64,000 nucleotides of DNA from Lactuca virosa (Eukaryota; Streptophyta; Magnoliopsida; Asterales; Asteraceae). Made by a program: the position numbers and the translations under genes. Under the pieces are notes generated by a model. That model was not told where the DNA came from. It saw only the letters and a program-made list of their open reading frames with translations, and did not search any database. This document shows positions 43,790-55,618 of the stretch, piece after piece. Every line of letters begins with the position of its first letter. Position 1 is the first letter of the stretch. The DNA lies in NCBI GenBank assembly GCA_928212115.1, contig CAKMRJ010003334.1:142001-206000 (forward strand), written 5' to 3'.

Positions 43790-45616
43790 GCATGGATGGA
43801 CATAAGCTATTGAAATTACCAAAATACCCCTCATATATTTTTAACATTTAGATATCCCCTATAAGCTTATTTACTTCCTATTAGCTTATATATAAAGTTT
43901 GAGAGCAATTGGAGGTCGTTTACTAGGTTTTCCACAAAAAATAATACATTTAATAGGAAGTTTGACATGAACCGTGTCAAAAAGGACACGCACCCCATGT
44001 CATGACTGACACGCCCCCTTGTCATTTTGACATGCCCGGTGTCACAACTGCATGTCACTATTTTGTGTAGACTTTTGTTAAAATCTTTGTAAGTTGTTCC
44101 TTAGATTTCCAATGGCCACCAAACTTTACCAAGTGGTTATTAAGAACTAAATGAAGGTTGTCAACTTCTCAAATACTCAATTAGTCCCTATCATTATGAT
44201 GACTTAATCATTAAGACATTTAAATGTCATTAAAGTAATATGAAAGCATAAAATGACATCTAAGCATGCTAGTGAGAAATTAAGCTCTTAATGACCAATG
44301 TTCTCATCCAAAATCATTGTAAATTCAACTGAATATTGTTAATTACTTGAACAAATAACTAAAATCATTGTAAAATACCTAATCTAACCTTGGAATGATC
44401 AATTCAATTCTATATTCCCAAATTTCCCTTTGGGCCAAAACAATCACTAGGGTTAGAACTTTACTAGCATCCCTTCATGTTTATGTTACAATATTATCTC
44501 TAGATTGTCAATTCATATTCATGAATGTCATTCACTAGTAATATGTCAAGCATCTTGTAGTTATCCTTAGATTTCCCAAAATACCCATATGGCCAAATGT
44601 TTCATGAGTTCAACTAGATATCATTCAAGTCTTCTTGTTTTTGCATTCTAATCATGTTATTAACATCAAATTCTCAACTCATTTTTATGGGTATAACATA
44701 CTCATCAAATGCATCATTAGAGGTTCTTCCCTTCAAGAAGATGATGATTCTCTTCATCACGTTTCACTCAATTTTATTCTAATTCTAGATTATACATGAT
44801 TCTACCATCATGGATGAATTTGAGCATTCTAATTGGATTTTTTTCTATCAAATATCGTCTAGGTAATAAAATTAAATCTCATTTCATAATCAATTGCAAT
44901 ATCCCCAATTTGGGATTTTCTAGGGTTCATGGAGATTTTTCCTAATTTATGAAATTCATCAATAAGATGATTTGATTGAGACTAGAACCATGGAAACCGC
45001 TCAAATGAGGTAAGAAAACCAAAACCTCATCATATATTGAAGCAAAAACTGACATTGGGGTTCAATCCCCAATGATGAACTCGAAAGATAGAGCTTGTGG
45101 AGAAGGATTTATACCTTCTTAGCCTTTGATTGCTTCCCTTCTTGCTTAGATGCTACTTCAAAACTCCACTTGAATCGAACCCTAGTTTCCAAGGATTGAC
45201 GAATCGCCATTTCATAGCCTTCTACTTCCTCTCATTGATCTCATTTGGCTGAAAATTAAGAAAGTCCATTCTTATTTTTGGATTTTACACATTTGGTCCC
45301 TCTAGTTTACAACTTTTGTCAATTTTACCATTTCTTCATTTCATTTCACATTTGTCTAAAATATTAACATAACAAGTTCTCCTTTATCCATTATATAACT
45401 TTGGTATCCATTTTCACTAACTCAACCTTTTGGTCAACACACTTTTCCATTTTGGCGGCCCTTGAACTTTTAAAATGTTATTATTTTCACTTTTAGCTTT
45501 CCAAACTTCATATCACTAATGATATAATTAATCCTTGATGATTTATTTAATTATTTCATTTTTCATTTATTAATTTATTATTTTAAGAACATAGTCTTAA
45601 ATTTTAGGATGTTACA

Positions 45617-47160
45617 ATAGGTATCTCATGATATGTTCATAACATAATCGTATACCTAGTCTTGTGTATAATATGACATAAATGATGGATCAATTTTCTA
45701 AGAAAATAGAATATAAATTATTTCATCTAGCTTAAAACTATGTGTTATGTCCTTTTGAGACAGACTCAAAATGGTGTCATGTGACAAGGCCAAGAATCCT
45801 CCAAAAGAATCTTGTATCTTAACCTCTTTCAAGATATTGTTAATTTATGCAAAAGAATTAAAACTTTTAACATTTATCTTTACCTATATCTATAGATTTT
45901 ACATTCCAAGCATGTATCTTCTTATTCCTGTGTCTTTTATTTTAGAATCACCTTCGAAGTCATGGTGAAATGACCTTGCATACTCGGAATATGATTTCAA
46001 ATAATTAATTATGTCTCACTCATACAAGCTTAGGAATATCACTATCCTCCCACTAGTTCTTAGTAAACACACATACCTTGTATCTTCATATTGAAAATGA
46101 CTATTCCAACCTTGAGATGTTTTCTTTATATCTACAAGTGGATCTTAAGCATTACACATTTTGTTTAGGATAACATGGATTAAGAAAACCTCCAGGCTAA
46201 GCTATATAGATGTCTTCTAGTAGATGTCTTTTAAGAAAAGCGGCCTTTCTTAAAATCTATTTGCTATATCTCATATTAAGAATATGAAGTTACAATAAAT
46301 AATATCCATTTTGATATAATCAAAGCTACTTGTGAAAAGGTTTGATCATACTCAATGAAACGAGTATGATAAAATCCTTTTGTAACAAGCCTTGCTAAAT
46401 GTGTATCTTATCCATGTATGTATTCTTTCTAAAAGAATCTCTTACTCCTTCTAGCTTTGCTACGGAGAAGAAGATTAATCAAGCTCATACTTGATTATTA
46501 TGCATGAATTACATCTCAATGTTCATGACTCTAAGTCATTAATTAGATTCGGGGTCTGATATAGCATTTTGGTGGTTAATGGATTTGCAAGAAACCATTA
46601 AGTAAACTCATCAATGAGAGATTCCACATTTCTCAAGTCAAAGATGATTTACACCAATAATGCAAACCGTTTGTGTTTGTGAATAACTATTACTCAAGTT
46701 CAATAATTCCTTGTTGAAACTACTGCCAACAATTGCTACATCAGTCTATGGTTCTTGAGCTGCTTCAAGTTCCATGTGCTGCCCACTTGCTTTGTCATTA
46801 GAAGCTTTCTTTCTACTAACTCAACATTCAGAAGAATAAGAACTTATTCGTGGTGGGGTTGTATAATCTAAATGCCCCTTTTAGAATATTCTATAGACAT
46901 GTAATTTGTTGATGTTTGTATTCAAGATACAACTAATAACGATTAAGGTATAATCTCAAGAGCATAAAGGAAGATAATTTCTACTGATTAGAAATTAAAC
47001 TTTATCCGGTAAGATCTAATTCATCATTTATTATCACTTAAAGCTTTAGATGGTGTTACTGGATTGTATCTCAACTTCATACTTAAAAGTTTCAACCGAG
47101 ATTTCACAATTATGCTTTACCCTGTAAAATATATTTATAACTACTATAGTTGTCAATAAA
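45617..47160 (-). pseudogene. pol: Strongly decayed Copia pol (RT region)
   Basis: There is no long frame, but conceptual minus-strand reading recovers RT signatures in order. At 46520-46400: ALINLPDG-like and KTYMDK-like segments. At 46400-46330: ARLVTKGFYHTRFIEYDQTF. Then a MDVKTAFLNG-like stretch with stops, and near 46085-46020 TSGRIVIFLSLYE followed by a stop and D, where the YVDD motif would be. It is a different Copia branch from elements I-III. It is much older and was there before the Gypsy insertion beside it. Integrase-like sequence further right is too decayed to assign. Confidence 0.7.
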
Positions 47161-47377
47161 GTCGTTTGATATCTTGCATTAAATCTTAGACATTCGTTAG
47201 AAAGAAAGTCATATATTATAGTGTATAGGTCCTTAATAATTAATTCCTATACAGATTAGTGAAAATATGATTAGGAATCCTTTGTATATAAATAAGATTC
47301 ACATATATAAAATAAAGTACATTATTTGTCTTTAAAAATCCATTTCTTGAAGTTGAAATATGTGTATTTCATTTATA

Positions 47378-47465
47378 CTAGTTGTGAGACCCATGTATTA
47401 CATGAGTTAATTTTAAACAAAAAAAGTTAAATATAAAGGTCAAACCCATGTATTACATGGGTTAA
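47378..47465 (-). mobile_element. Candidate Helitron 3' terminus with duplicated hairpin
   Basis: On the minus strand the palindrome ACCCATGTA...TACATGGGT lies 6-12 bp before CTAG followed by T, the layout of Helitron 3' ends (CTRR, T target). The palindromic block occurs twice (near 47388 and 47443), 55 bp apart. No helicase sequence is next to it; the 5' end is not identified. Confidence 0.45.
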
Positions 47466-47848
47466 TTAAAAAAAAGTTAAATTTAAAAGGTCAAAATATT
47501 TGAGAACTTTGAATTTACAAGTAAATAAGAAAATAATGAATTATTATAATGGAAATGTTTTTTTTTATCTTTTAAATTTAAATAAATAAATAAAACAACC
47601 ACAAAATAGGAAAACTCATAAAATGACATGTGAAAAAAAAATTAATTCAAAATAACCAAAAAATAACATTTGGCAAATTGAATGGGAGTGTGACAAATGA
47701 AAAAAAAAAAACTTTCATTTATTAGAGTAGATAATAAAGATAACAATGTCTTAGATAATTTTGATTTAAAACAAGTGGTGTGTTATATATATTTTTTTAA
47801 TTGTTAAAAATAAATAATATTTATAATATATTTGTGATCTAATTATTT

Positions 47849-47857
47849 TATTACTTT
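47849..47857. repeat. 9-bp target duplication TATTACTTT (left copy)
   Basis: Repeated at 48256-48264, flanking the MITE. Confidence 0.9.
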
Positions 47858-48255
47858 GAGTAAATTACACGAATGGTCCTATGGTTTAGCGTAATTTGCG
47901 CGTTTGGTCCCTAACTTGTTTTTTAACTCGGAATGTCCCTACTGTTTGATTTTGTTACGCGTTTGGTCCCTATCTTACCTAAAAAAATTATTTTGCCCTT
48001 GATTTTTTAATTTATTTAAATAAACACACCCCCAACCTCACCCCATTCACCCTACCTTACCTATCCTATCATTTTTCCCTATTTAAATAATAGTCTTTTT
48101 AGGTAAGACAGGGGCCAAGCGTGTAACAAAAACAAACAATAGGGACCAAGCGCGTAACAAAAAAAACAGTAGGTACTTTTCGAGTTAAAAAAATATGTTA
48201 GGGACCAAACACGCAAATTACCCCAAACCATAGGGACCATTCGTGTAATTTACTC
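47858..48255. mobile_element. MULE-type MITE 1 (398 bp)
   Basis: Long terminal inverted repeats (about 150 bp per arm) begin GAGTAAATTACACGAATGGT, with GGTTTGGGGTAATTTGCG-like sequence inside. A perfect 9-bp target duplication points to Mutator-like transposition. It is non-coding. A second copy with the same termini is at 58025-58425, its core in the opposite orientation. Confidence 0.9.
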
Positions 48256-48830
48256 TATTACTTTATATCAATGGCTTCATTTTAGTAATCTTTCCAATTC
48301 GTTTCTGTAACCCAATATGATCAAATTTACTACTTGCTTTGTTGTTTTATTAAAAGAAATATTCACATCTATTATTTTTTCCTATACATATCGATTATTA
48401 ACCACTACTGCTTTATAACTAGCTATTATAAAGTGCTAATGAGTTTTTTTATAACAATTATGGAAAATATGTTCGTTTGAATTTGGTTTGAAGTATTATT
48501 TTGGCCCCTCTGGTTTTAATGCATGTGTTCCGCTCTTGATATAAACTAATATCATATATGAATTGCATTAAAAAAACAAAAGACTTAGTGGCGACAACTT
48601 TTCCGATGACCTACACCAATTGCGACGACGCGTGCCTTCGGGAAGCTTGGCCAGAAAAAAGTGGTGTCGGTGGCCGAAACATTAATAGAGACGACACTCA
48701 CTACTAGAAATCTGACCTTTAGCTACGGAATCAGCGACGGATTCTATTCATAGCTAATCAGTGACGGTTTAGCGAGGGATTAGCAACGAAACGCGCAAAT
48801 ATTTCAACCAAAATAATTATAAAATTTTAG
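48229..48830. repeat. 602-bp segmental repeat, copy X
   Basis: Nearly identical to 50871-51473. It starts inside the right arm of MITE 1 and ends in a 27-bp block shared with 54328-54354. No coding sequence. Confidence 0.9.
48699..48800 (+). mobile_element. CACTA-type terminus
   Basis: CACTACTAGAAATCTGACC followed by GCGACGGAT-like subterminal motifs (TAGCTACGG, CAGCGACGG, TAGCGAGGG) is typical of plant CACTA transposon ends. No opposite end (CTAGTAGTG) was found, so it is partial. Confidence 0.6.
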
Positions 48831-50870
48831 GGGTGTTTGTGGTAGTTTATGTTAATTTGAAGTGTTATTTGAGGGTTATTCTGTATCATTCAGGTGTAGC
48901 ATTTTAAAAATGTTTTTACTTATTTATTTAAATGACATTGGAATTCAAAACTTTTATATGTAAAAAAGAGGTTTTTTATTTTCTAATTTAAATTTATAGA
49001 CTCTATTGTCGGTCGGATATCCTAAAATAGACTATTTTACTATTTTTTCTAACATCTAGAAATCAACCTTAAACACCTATTTGAGATAAGGGTAATCTAG
49101 GAAAATCATTAAAAATAAGTATGATGCTATCATAATTATATGGGTAATCTTGGTTTCTGTTAAAACCCTAAACCTCATCAAATCCAAACCCAAATAAAAG
49201 TTTGGTAATCTGTGTTTGATGTAGTTGGTGTTCTCACTTCTGCTACCATGTTTGATATTCTCTCAACTTGGACAAGCCATGACCTTTGAAAATATTCACG
49301 AATGGTAAAATTATCATTTATAATTTGTTTAATTATATGTCAAACAAATATAAGATTATAACAATTGTAAATTTATGTTTTATAGGTGGTTTATTCATTT
49401 TAATGTGATTTTGGCTACCATATCTGGTTCGCTTATCGGGTTAATTATTGCATGCATTGTTCGTACACCATATCCGTACTTCAAAATTACCATTATTCAC
49501 TTTGGAATAGGTAAAAACTTAAAGCTTTCTCTCTTTCTCTTTAATTTCTAATTACACCAATAATAAAACATTATCATAATATTAGTATTGGAACACAGAA
49601 AATATGAGGAATGTGCAACTTGTTCTAATTGCAACTTTATGTCACGATAAAACAAACCCTTTTAGAGATTCTGCTATATGCACTTGTGATGGAAATGCTT
49701 ACATCTCCTTTGGACAATAGGTATGTCCCATTTTTTCTGAAATGTATGAAAAAAAGGAACCTATAAGGAAGTGTCACATAAATGGTCCCTATAGCATATT
49801 TATTTACAAAAAGTGTGATCTTGGTAAATCCGAAATTGTTTACAAACCACAAAGGGCATAATTGTAATTGTAATTTATGACATTCGGATAAAAACATATA
49901 GGCTACTTAGCAATCCAAAACTAAATCACAATTCTATTTCATGAAAGTAGAATGCCATTTCATGAAAACAACCCCCATATGATAGTATATACATGAATAG
50001 AAGAACACAAAAGAAACATAATGGAAAATAAACAAACATAAACAACAGAAACAAAGAAAACAAAAATAGTCAACAGATAAAGTATGAATTAGTTTGCATT
50101 TGTTCTTCTATTATATGTTTAACATAATATATGAAAGATATCATTACAATATAATACATTTTCATAAAATTAGTTAGATTTTTACAATATATACACGAAA
50201 TAGAATAACACAAAAGAAACATAATGAAAAAGAAACAAATGCAAATGTAACATAACTGAGAAAGAAAACGTATAATAATCAACAAATAAAGGATGAATTT
50301 TAAGATGCTTATACACTAACCTGATGATTTGGTATTCTGTGACTAAAAGGCTGTGAATAAGGAGGTGCTTTATAGAAAGCAGGAATCAACATACAAAGAC
50401 GCAACAAGTATTTGCAATGCAAACATAAAAAAGAGGTACTTTGGAAAAGGATTTTATAACTGCAAATAAGGAATAAACAGGAATAAGGAAATAAAGAAAT
50501 CGATGATTTGAAACGAATGATCGTTAGCCTAAAATTCTGAAATTTCAAATTTATTCAAAATTTAAATTTAAATGTCAAACAGAAAAGGATAATTGTATCG
50601 AGTTATTTTTGCCAGTTATATGCGTTTTATATAAGATGATTATATGATAATATTAGTATTAATTAGTATTAATTTTTGTAGATTATGAGTCCTTTTTTAT
50701 AGGGATTCGAATGGAATGAATGCAGCTAAATAAGGATATTAGATGTTAGATAATATTAGATAATAATGAAATGATATTAATGAAATCTGAATAATAAGTC
50801 TCTAAGTCAATTGATGATTTAACTGAAATGCTAAAATGTAGGAATTGATTTGTGGATGAAAGAAGGAAAT
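48804..50870. repeat. 2-kb repeat Y, copy 1
   Basis: It shares about 1.2 kb (48804-50025) with 54328-55567 and a further 480 bp (50390-50870) with 56545-57038. It carries the PILS exon fragments. The right end is abrupt where repeat X' starts (50871). The middle 50026-50389 is unrelated to copy 2. Confidence 0.85.
49225..49720 (+). pseudogene. Captured PILS (PIN-LIKES) auxin-carrier gene fragment, copy 1
   Basis: Three exons with introns and conventional splice borders. Exon A 49225-49304 encodes LVFSLLLPCLIFSQLGQ and AMTFENIHEW; exon B 49386-49510 encodes WFIHFNVILATISGSLIGL and VRTPYPYFKITIIHFGIG; exon C 49599-49720 encodes VQLVLIATLCHD, NPFRDSAICTCDGNAYISFG. These match the N-terminal membrane segments of PILS family proteins, which carry auxin at the endoplasmic reticulum. 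The exon order and phases are kept. The last codon of exon C is TAG where Trp is expected. No start or other exons are present, so it is a gene fragment carried by a transposon. It lies on the plus strand, opposite to the Helitron. Confidence 0.82.
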
Positions 50871-51473
50871 CATAGGGACCATTCGTGTAAGTTACTCTAT
50901 TACTTTATATTGTGGCTTCATTTTAGTAATCTTTCCAATTCGTTTCTCTAACCCAATATGATCAAATTTACTACTTGTTTAGTTGTTTTATTAATAGAAA
51001 TATTCACATCTTTTATTTTTTCCTATACATATCGATTATTAACCACTACTGCTTTATAACTAGCTATTATAAAGTGCTAATGAGTTTTTTTTATAACAAT
51101 TATGGAAAATATGTTCTTTTGAATTTGGTTTGAAGTATTATTTCGGCGCCTCTGGTTTTAATGCATGTGTTCCGCTCTTGATATAAACTAATATCATATA
51201 TGAATTGCATTAAAAAAAACAAAAGAATTAGTGGCGACAACTTTTCCGATGACCTACACCAATTGCGACGATGCGTGCCTTCGGGAAGCTTGGCCGAAAA
51301 AAACTCTGGCCGGTGGCCGAAACATTAATAGAGACGACACTCACTACTAGAAATCTGACCTTTAGCTACGAAATCAGCGACAAATTCTATTCATAGCTAA
51401 TCAGTGACGATTTAGCGAGGGATTAGCAACGAAACGCGCAAATATTTCAACCAAAATAATTATAAAATTTTAG
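50871..51473. repeat. 602-bp segmental repeat, copy X'
   Basis: Copy of 48229-48830, including the last 27 bp of the MITE 1 right arm and its flank. Past 51473 the sequence differs from the continuation of X. Confidence 0.9.
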
Positions 51474-52020
51474 AGAGGTATTAACAAGGGATCAACGATG
51501 GATTGGTAAGAATTTATCGACAAAAAAATGTTCCCTCACTAATCTGTCGCAAACTAAAACCCCTTAGCCATGTAACAACGACGGATTACTAATATCACAT
51601 GTCTTTTTCCTCTTGGCCCTCGCCAATCGCTTGCAAAAAAATTGTCGTCTATTTTTTTTATTTTCCGCTTTTCCTTCTTTTTCCGTTTCCTCGTTTTATT
51701 TTTATTCCCCTTTTTTTTCATGCGCCGTTTTATTTACATTCTCTGACTTCTTCCCAAAGCTATAAACCATTTGTCATCTATTACACTACTAGAAACATGG
51801 GTTTTAGCGACAGACGAATCCGTTGCTATTCCGTCGCTAAAGAATGTTTGCGACGGATGAACTACAAAGTTACTCCATAGCCAATTAAAGTGTGGCTAAT
51901 AGATAGTGTCATCTACTAATAGCGACAACGTGGGCTTTTTGCGACGCCAACTAGATGACACTAATTGCGTTGATTTTTTAGTATTAGCTATGAGTTAATA
52001 GCGGGCGATTGGGATAAAGG
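51342..52020 (+). mobile_element. CACTA-type termini, two partial
   Basis: CACTACTAGAAA occurs at 51342 and 51784, both followed by subterminal TCCGTCGCT/GCGACGGAT motifs (51815-51860 is dense). Both face the same way, and no inverted end is seen. They are probably remnants of non-autonomous CACTA elements. Positions 51599-51780 contain only a T-rich tract. Confidence 0.55.
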
Positions 52021-52252
52021 TAACTTTTTTTGTTGTGTTAATTGGGATAAATTATAAAAGAAATAATAGATGACTAATTTTGTTAAATTTTATGCCATTC
52101 CATCTTTCTTTTACAAATGTAATATCTTATAATAAACGACTTATTCATATATTACGAGACTAGGTTATAACCCGTGGGCACCATGGATGAGAAATTTAAA
52201 AATAATTTTAATTAAATTATAACTTAATTATTGAGAATTGATAACAAAAACT

Positions 52253-52400
52253 TGAACAAATTATTGAAATGGTCCCTATGGTTTGCAAAAATTTCACATT
52301 TGATCTCTAACATTTCTTTTGCACTCAGACCGTCCTTACTGTTTGATTTTGTTGTGTTTTTTGTCCCTCTTAAACATAAAAAGACTATAATGCCCTTTGT
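52253..52400. mobile_element. Fragment related to the MULE MITE arm
   Basis: ATGGTCCCTATGGTTTGCAA, TCTCTAACAT and CTTACTGTTTGATTTTG follow the order of the MITE 1 arm, in diverged form. There is no second arm and no target duplication. Confidence 0.45.
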
Positions 52401-52589
52401 ATTTTCTTTTTCATTTTTGTGAGTAATATGATAATTATATAATTATTGGTTGAAATTACGAATGATAGTTGTTTGAATATCTAACTGGCATTTTGTTTGT
52501 GTAGATATGTTAGCAAATTATAATTTTGTAAAATGCAATATAAATTTAAATAAAACATATATTGAAATTTATATAAATAATAAAATTAT

Positions 52590-52760
52590 ACAAAGTTTTT
52601 TATAAATTTCTAAAAAATTCTTTATACACAACAGTGGATGTTGTATTTGTTAATATATCATCCTTATCCAAAATCAACAATTTTTATCCTTATCTATTTT
52701 GAACTCTGAAAATAGCAACATACAATTGGTCATGTTATGCATATATAAATGTTTTCTTCT
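52590..52760 (-). pseudogene. Helitron helicase C-terminal remnant
   Basis: Minus-strand reading gives HDQLYVAIFRVQNR, a stop, KLLILDKDD and TNTTSTVVYKEFFRNL. These match the end of Rep/Helicase proteins (HGQLYVA, SRV, KGLKIL and VVYKEIFRNL). The helicase unwinds DNA during rolling-circle transposition. Only the last 55 or so residues remain, with a stop codon; the rest is absent or too decayed. Confidence 0.75.
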
Positions 52761-52989
52761 TCTCTCTCTAACGTCCATGATATCAATGTTCTTGTTTGAT
52801 ATATAATAAAAATAATAAAGTAAAGTTAAAAAGAAAATTAATAAATTGAAATAATTGTTACAGACGATTGGTAACTTATGTAATCCGTATAAACTTCAAT
52901 TAACGAATTGAATAATAATAAAATAGCAAACAAATGATAGTTCTAAATCATAATGAGTAATCAATTAATTTTGAAACAATTATTAAAAT

Positions 52990-53058
52990 CATATATATAT
53001 ATATATATATATCTAATTTGTCTTTAATTTTATAAAATGTGATTTTAATTAATATTTA

Positions 53059-53134
<76 letters not shown>

Positions 53135-53190
53135 ATAATATAATTTGTCTTTAATTTTATAAAATGTGATTTTAATTAATATTTAAGATG
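52990..53190. repeat. (TA)n tract between duplicated flanks
   Basis: Two AT runs (52990-53012 and 53060-53132). The block AATTTGTCTTTAATTTTATA and following bases occur on both sides (about 53013 and 53141), so the tract sits in a local duplication. Confidence 0.9.
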
Positions 53191-54327
53191 TTTTATTGAT
53201 ATTTAAGACCTTTTATAAATTAATATGTATAAATTAATAAAAACACTTAATATTGTATAATAATATATAAATATAAATAAATTAATAAATACGACATATA
53301 ATTTTTTATTTATAGGTTATTAGTTAATTTATATTTCTTTTAATATTAATTGGGGAAATATCGTAATGAAATTTATGTAAATATTTTTATTAGAAACAAT
53401 GAGAAACAAATAAAAAACATCATTTTAATCATTTTAATGCTTAAAAACCCCACCTAACATTTATCGGTAATCCCAAAACTTCCCCCTACCCCCTTTGTTT
53501 GTAACACAAATGTCGTAACTCAAACCCATACCTAGAATTACAATTACATACATATTTCCGCAACCACCGATAATATCTATACCGTATCGATTTCTGAAAG
53601 GGTGTTAAAATTTCTCCATCTCTATCGATGAAGGAAGATACTAATACACAAGCATTAGAAATGTGAAGTGAAGAGAAACTTACATTGATTAATAGCCGAT
53701 GTCGAACTTAGAGACCGAATAAACGCAAATTTGGGGGTTGAGAAAGCAAGATTGAAGGTAAGAGATGATCAAGTGATTGTTAATATTAGTTTTTTTCAAC
53801 ATAAAATACATTATTTTGAAGAAACTTTACATGGTTTTTTTTCGCAGAAATGTTGTATCTGAAGATATTAGCGAAAATTGAAGTTGTTCAAAAGAATACC
53901 CTGAAATTCTTAAGAGTGGAAACAGAATCAGGTAGATATGCTTTTGGTTCGAATTTTGAAATTCGAGTATTTGTTTATACATTTGAATTTCAAATTTGCT
54001 AAAATTTAGACATAATTCCGTGCAAAATTATTCACTGAATAATATGAATAAATAAAACATTTAGTTTATTTGACATACCTTCCAAATTATATCACATTTG
54101 TATATTTGTACATTAAGGGCTTCAATTAGGTATAATACATATGATCTATATCTGATGCATTACATCACACACACAATAATCACTTAAAGTGGGCATATCT
54201 CCACATAAGTTCTTTTTAACTCCAGCAATTTATAGACCTTTTGTTAAATCTGAGAAATAAGTCCAATATTAAAGTTAAAAACACACCCAAACACCAAAAA
54301 ATTGATTTGTTCTTACCTGAGCGGATA
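53191..54327. other. Unassigned AT-rich interior of the Helitron
   Basis: I see no supported gene, terminal repeat or recognisable protein in this stretch. Short GT/AG-like sites near 53750-53850 are not enough to propose exons. Confidence 0.5.
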
Positions 54328-54747
54328 TCAACCAAAATAATTATAAAATTTTAGGGGTGTTTGTGGTTGTTTGTGTTAATTTGAAGTGTTATTTGAGGGT
54401 CATTTTGTATCATTCAGGTGTAGCATTTTAAAAGTGTTTTTACTTATTTATTTAAATGACATTGGAATTCAGAACTTTTATATGTAAAAAAGAGGTTTTT
54501 ATTTTCTAATTTAAATTTATAGACTCTATTGTCGGTCGGATATCCTGAAATAGACTATTTTACTATTTTTGCTAACATCTAGAAATCAACCTTAAACACC
54601 TATTTGAGATAAGGGTAATCTAGGAAAATCATTAAAAATAAGTATGATGCTATCATAATTATATGGGTAATCTTGGTTTCTGTTAAAACCCTAAACCTCA
54701 TCAAATCCAAACCCAAATAAAAGTTTGGTAATCTGTGTTTGATGTAG

Positions 54748-55243
54748 TTGGTGTTCTCACTTCTGCTACCATGTTTGATATTCTCTCAACTTGGACAAGC
54801 CATGACCTTTGAAAATATTCACGAATGGTAAAATTATCATTTATAATTTGTTTAATTATATGTCAAACAAATATAAGATTATAACAATTGTAAATTTATG
54901 TTTTATAGGTGGTTTATTCCTTTTAATGTGATTTTGGCTACCATATCTGGTTCGCTTATCGGGTTAATTATTGCATGCATTGTTCGTACACCATATCCGT
55001 ACTTCAAAATTACCATTATTCACTTTGGAATAGGTAAAAACTTAAAACTTTCTCTCTTTCTCTTTAATTTCTAATTACACCAATAATAAAACATTATCAT
55101 AATATTAGTATTGGAACACAGAAAATATGAGGAATGTGCAACTTGTTCTAATTGCAACTTTATGTCACGATAAAACAAACCCTTTTAGAGATTCTGCTAT
55201 ATGCACTTGTGATGGAAATGCTTACATCTCCTTTGGACAATAG
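54748..55243 (+). pseudogene. Captured PILS (PIN-LIKES) auxin-carrier gene fragment, copy 2
   Basis: Exons 54748-54827, 54909-55033 and 55122-55243 have the same lengths (80, 125, 122 nt) and phases as copy 1. Exon B reads WWFIPFNVILATISGSLIG across the junction; Pro is kept where copy 1 has His. Exon C ends in the same TAG, so the nonsense codon predates the duplication. Splice sites GT/AG are intact around each exon. It is a fragment of an endoplasmic-reticulum auxin carrier gene and not expected to make a working carrier. Confidence 0.82.
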
Positions 55244-55618
55244 GTATGTCCCATTTTTTCTGAAATGTATGAAAAAAAGGAACCTATAAGGAAGTGTCAC
55301 ATAAATGGTCCCTATAGCATATTTATTTACAAAAAGTGTGATCTTGGTAAATCCGAAATTGTTTACAAACCACAAAGGGCATAATTGTAATTGTAATTTA
55401 TGACCTTCGGATAAAAACATACAGGCTACTTAGCAATCCAAAACTAAATCACAATTCTATTTCATGAAAGTAGAATGCCATTTCATGAAAACAACCCCCA
55501 TATGATAGTATATACATGAATAGAAGAACACAAAAGAAACATAATGGAAAATAAACAAACATAAACAACTTCAGCAAACGAATTGCTAAGTCGTGTAATA
55601 ATCTCACATTCAAGTTAT

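Larger units (their letters stand above)
42571..45616 (-). mobile_element. Ty3/Gypsy 5' LTR, 3,046 bp
   Basis: Bounded by TGTAACACCCC and GGATGTTACA. On the minus strand it opens TGTAACATCC and ends GGGGTGTTACA next to the primer-binding site. A TATATAAG box at 43782-43789 (minus) is followed by a leader and GAGGTGAGTACG, as in the other Gypsy LTRs here. Length and termini fit Tekay/Del (inference). At 42920-43170 it contains four degenerate copies of a CATACCATAAAGCATTTTCA-type repeat. There is no coding sequence. The outer flank is ATAGG; the matching target copy is not in view. Confidence 0.82.

Noticed and set aside
49637..49897. Minus-strand frame with MFLSECHKLQLQLCPLW, duplicated at 55160
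   Set aside because: It is antisense to PILS exon C and intron; duplication follows from the repeat, not from coding constraint.
53640..53900. Possible exons with GT/AG borders in the Helitron interior
   Set aside because: No protein similarity and only very short frames; splice-like dinucleotides are expected by chance.
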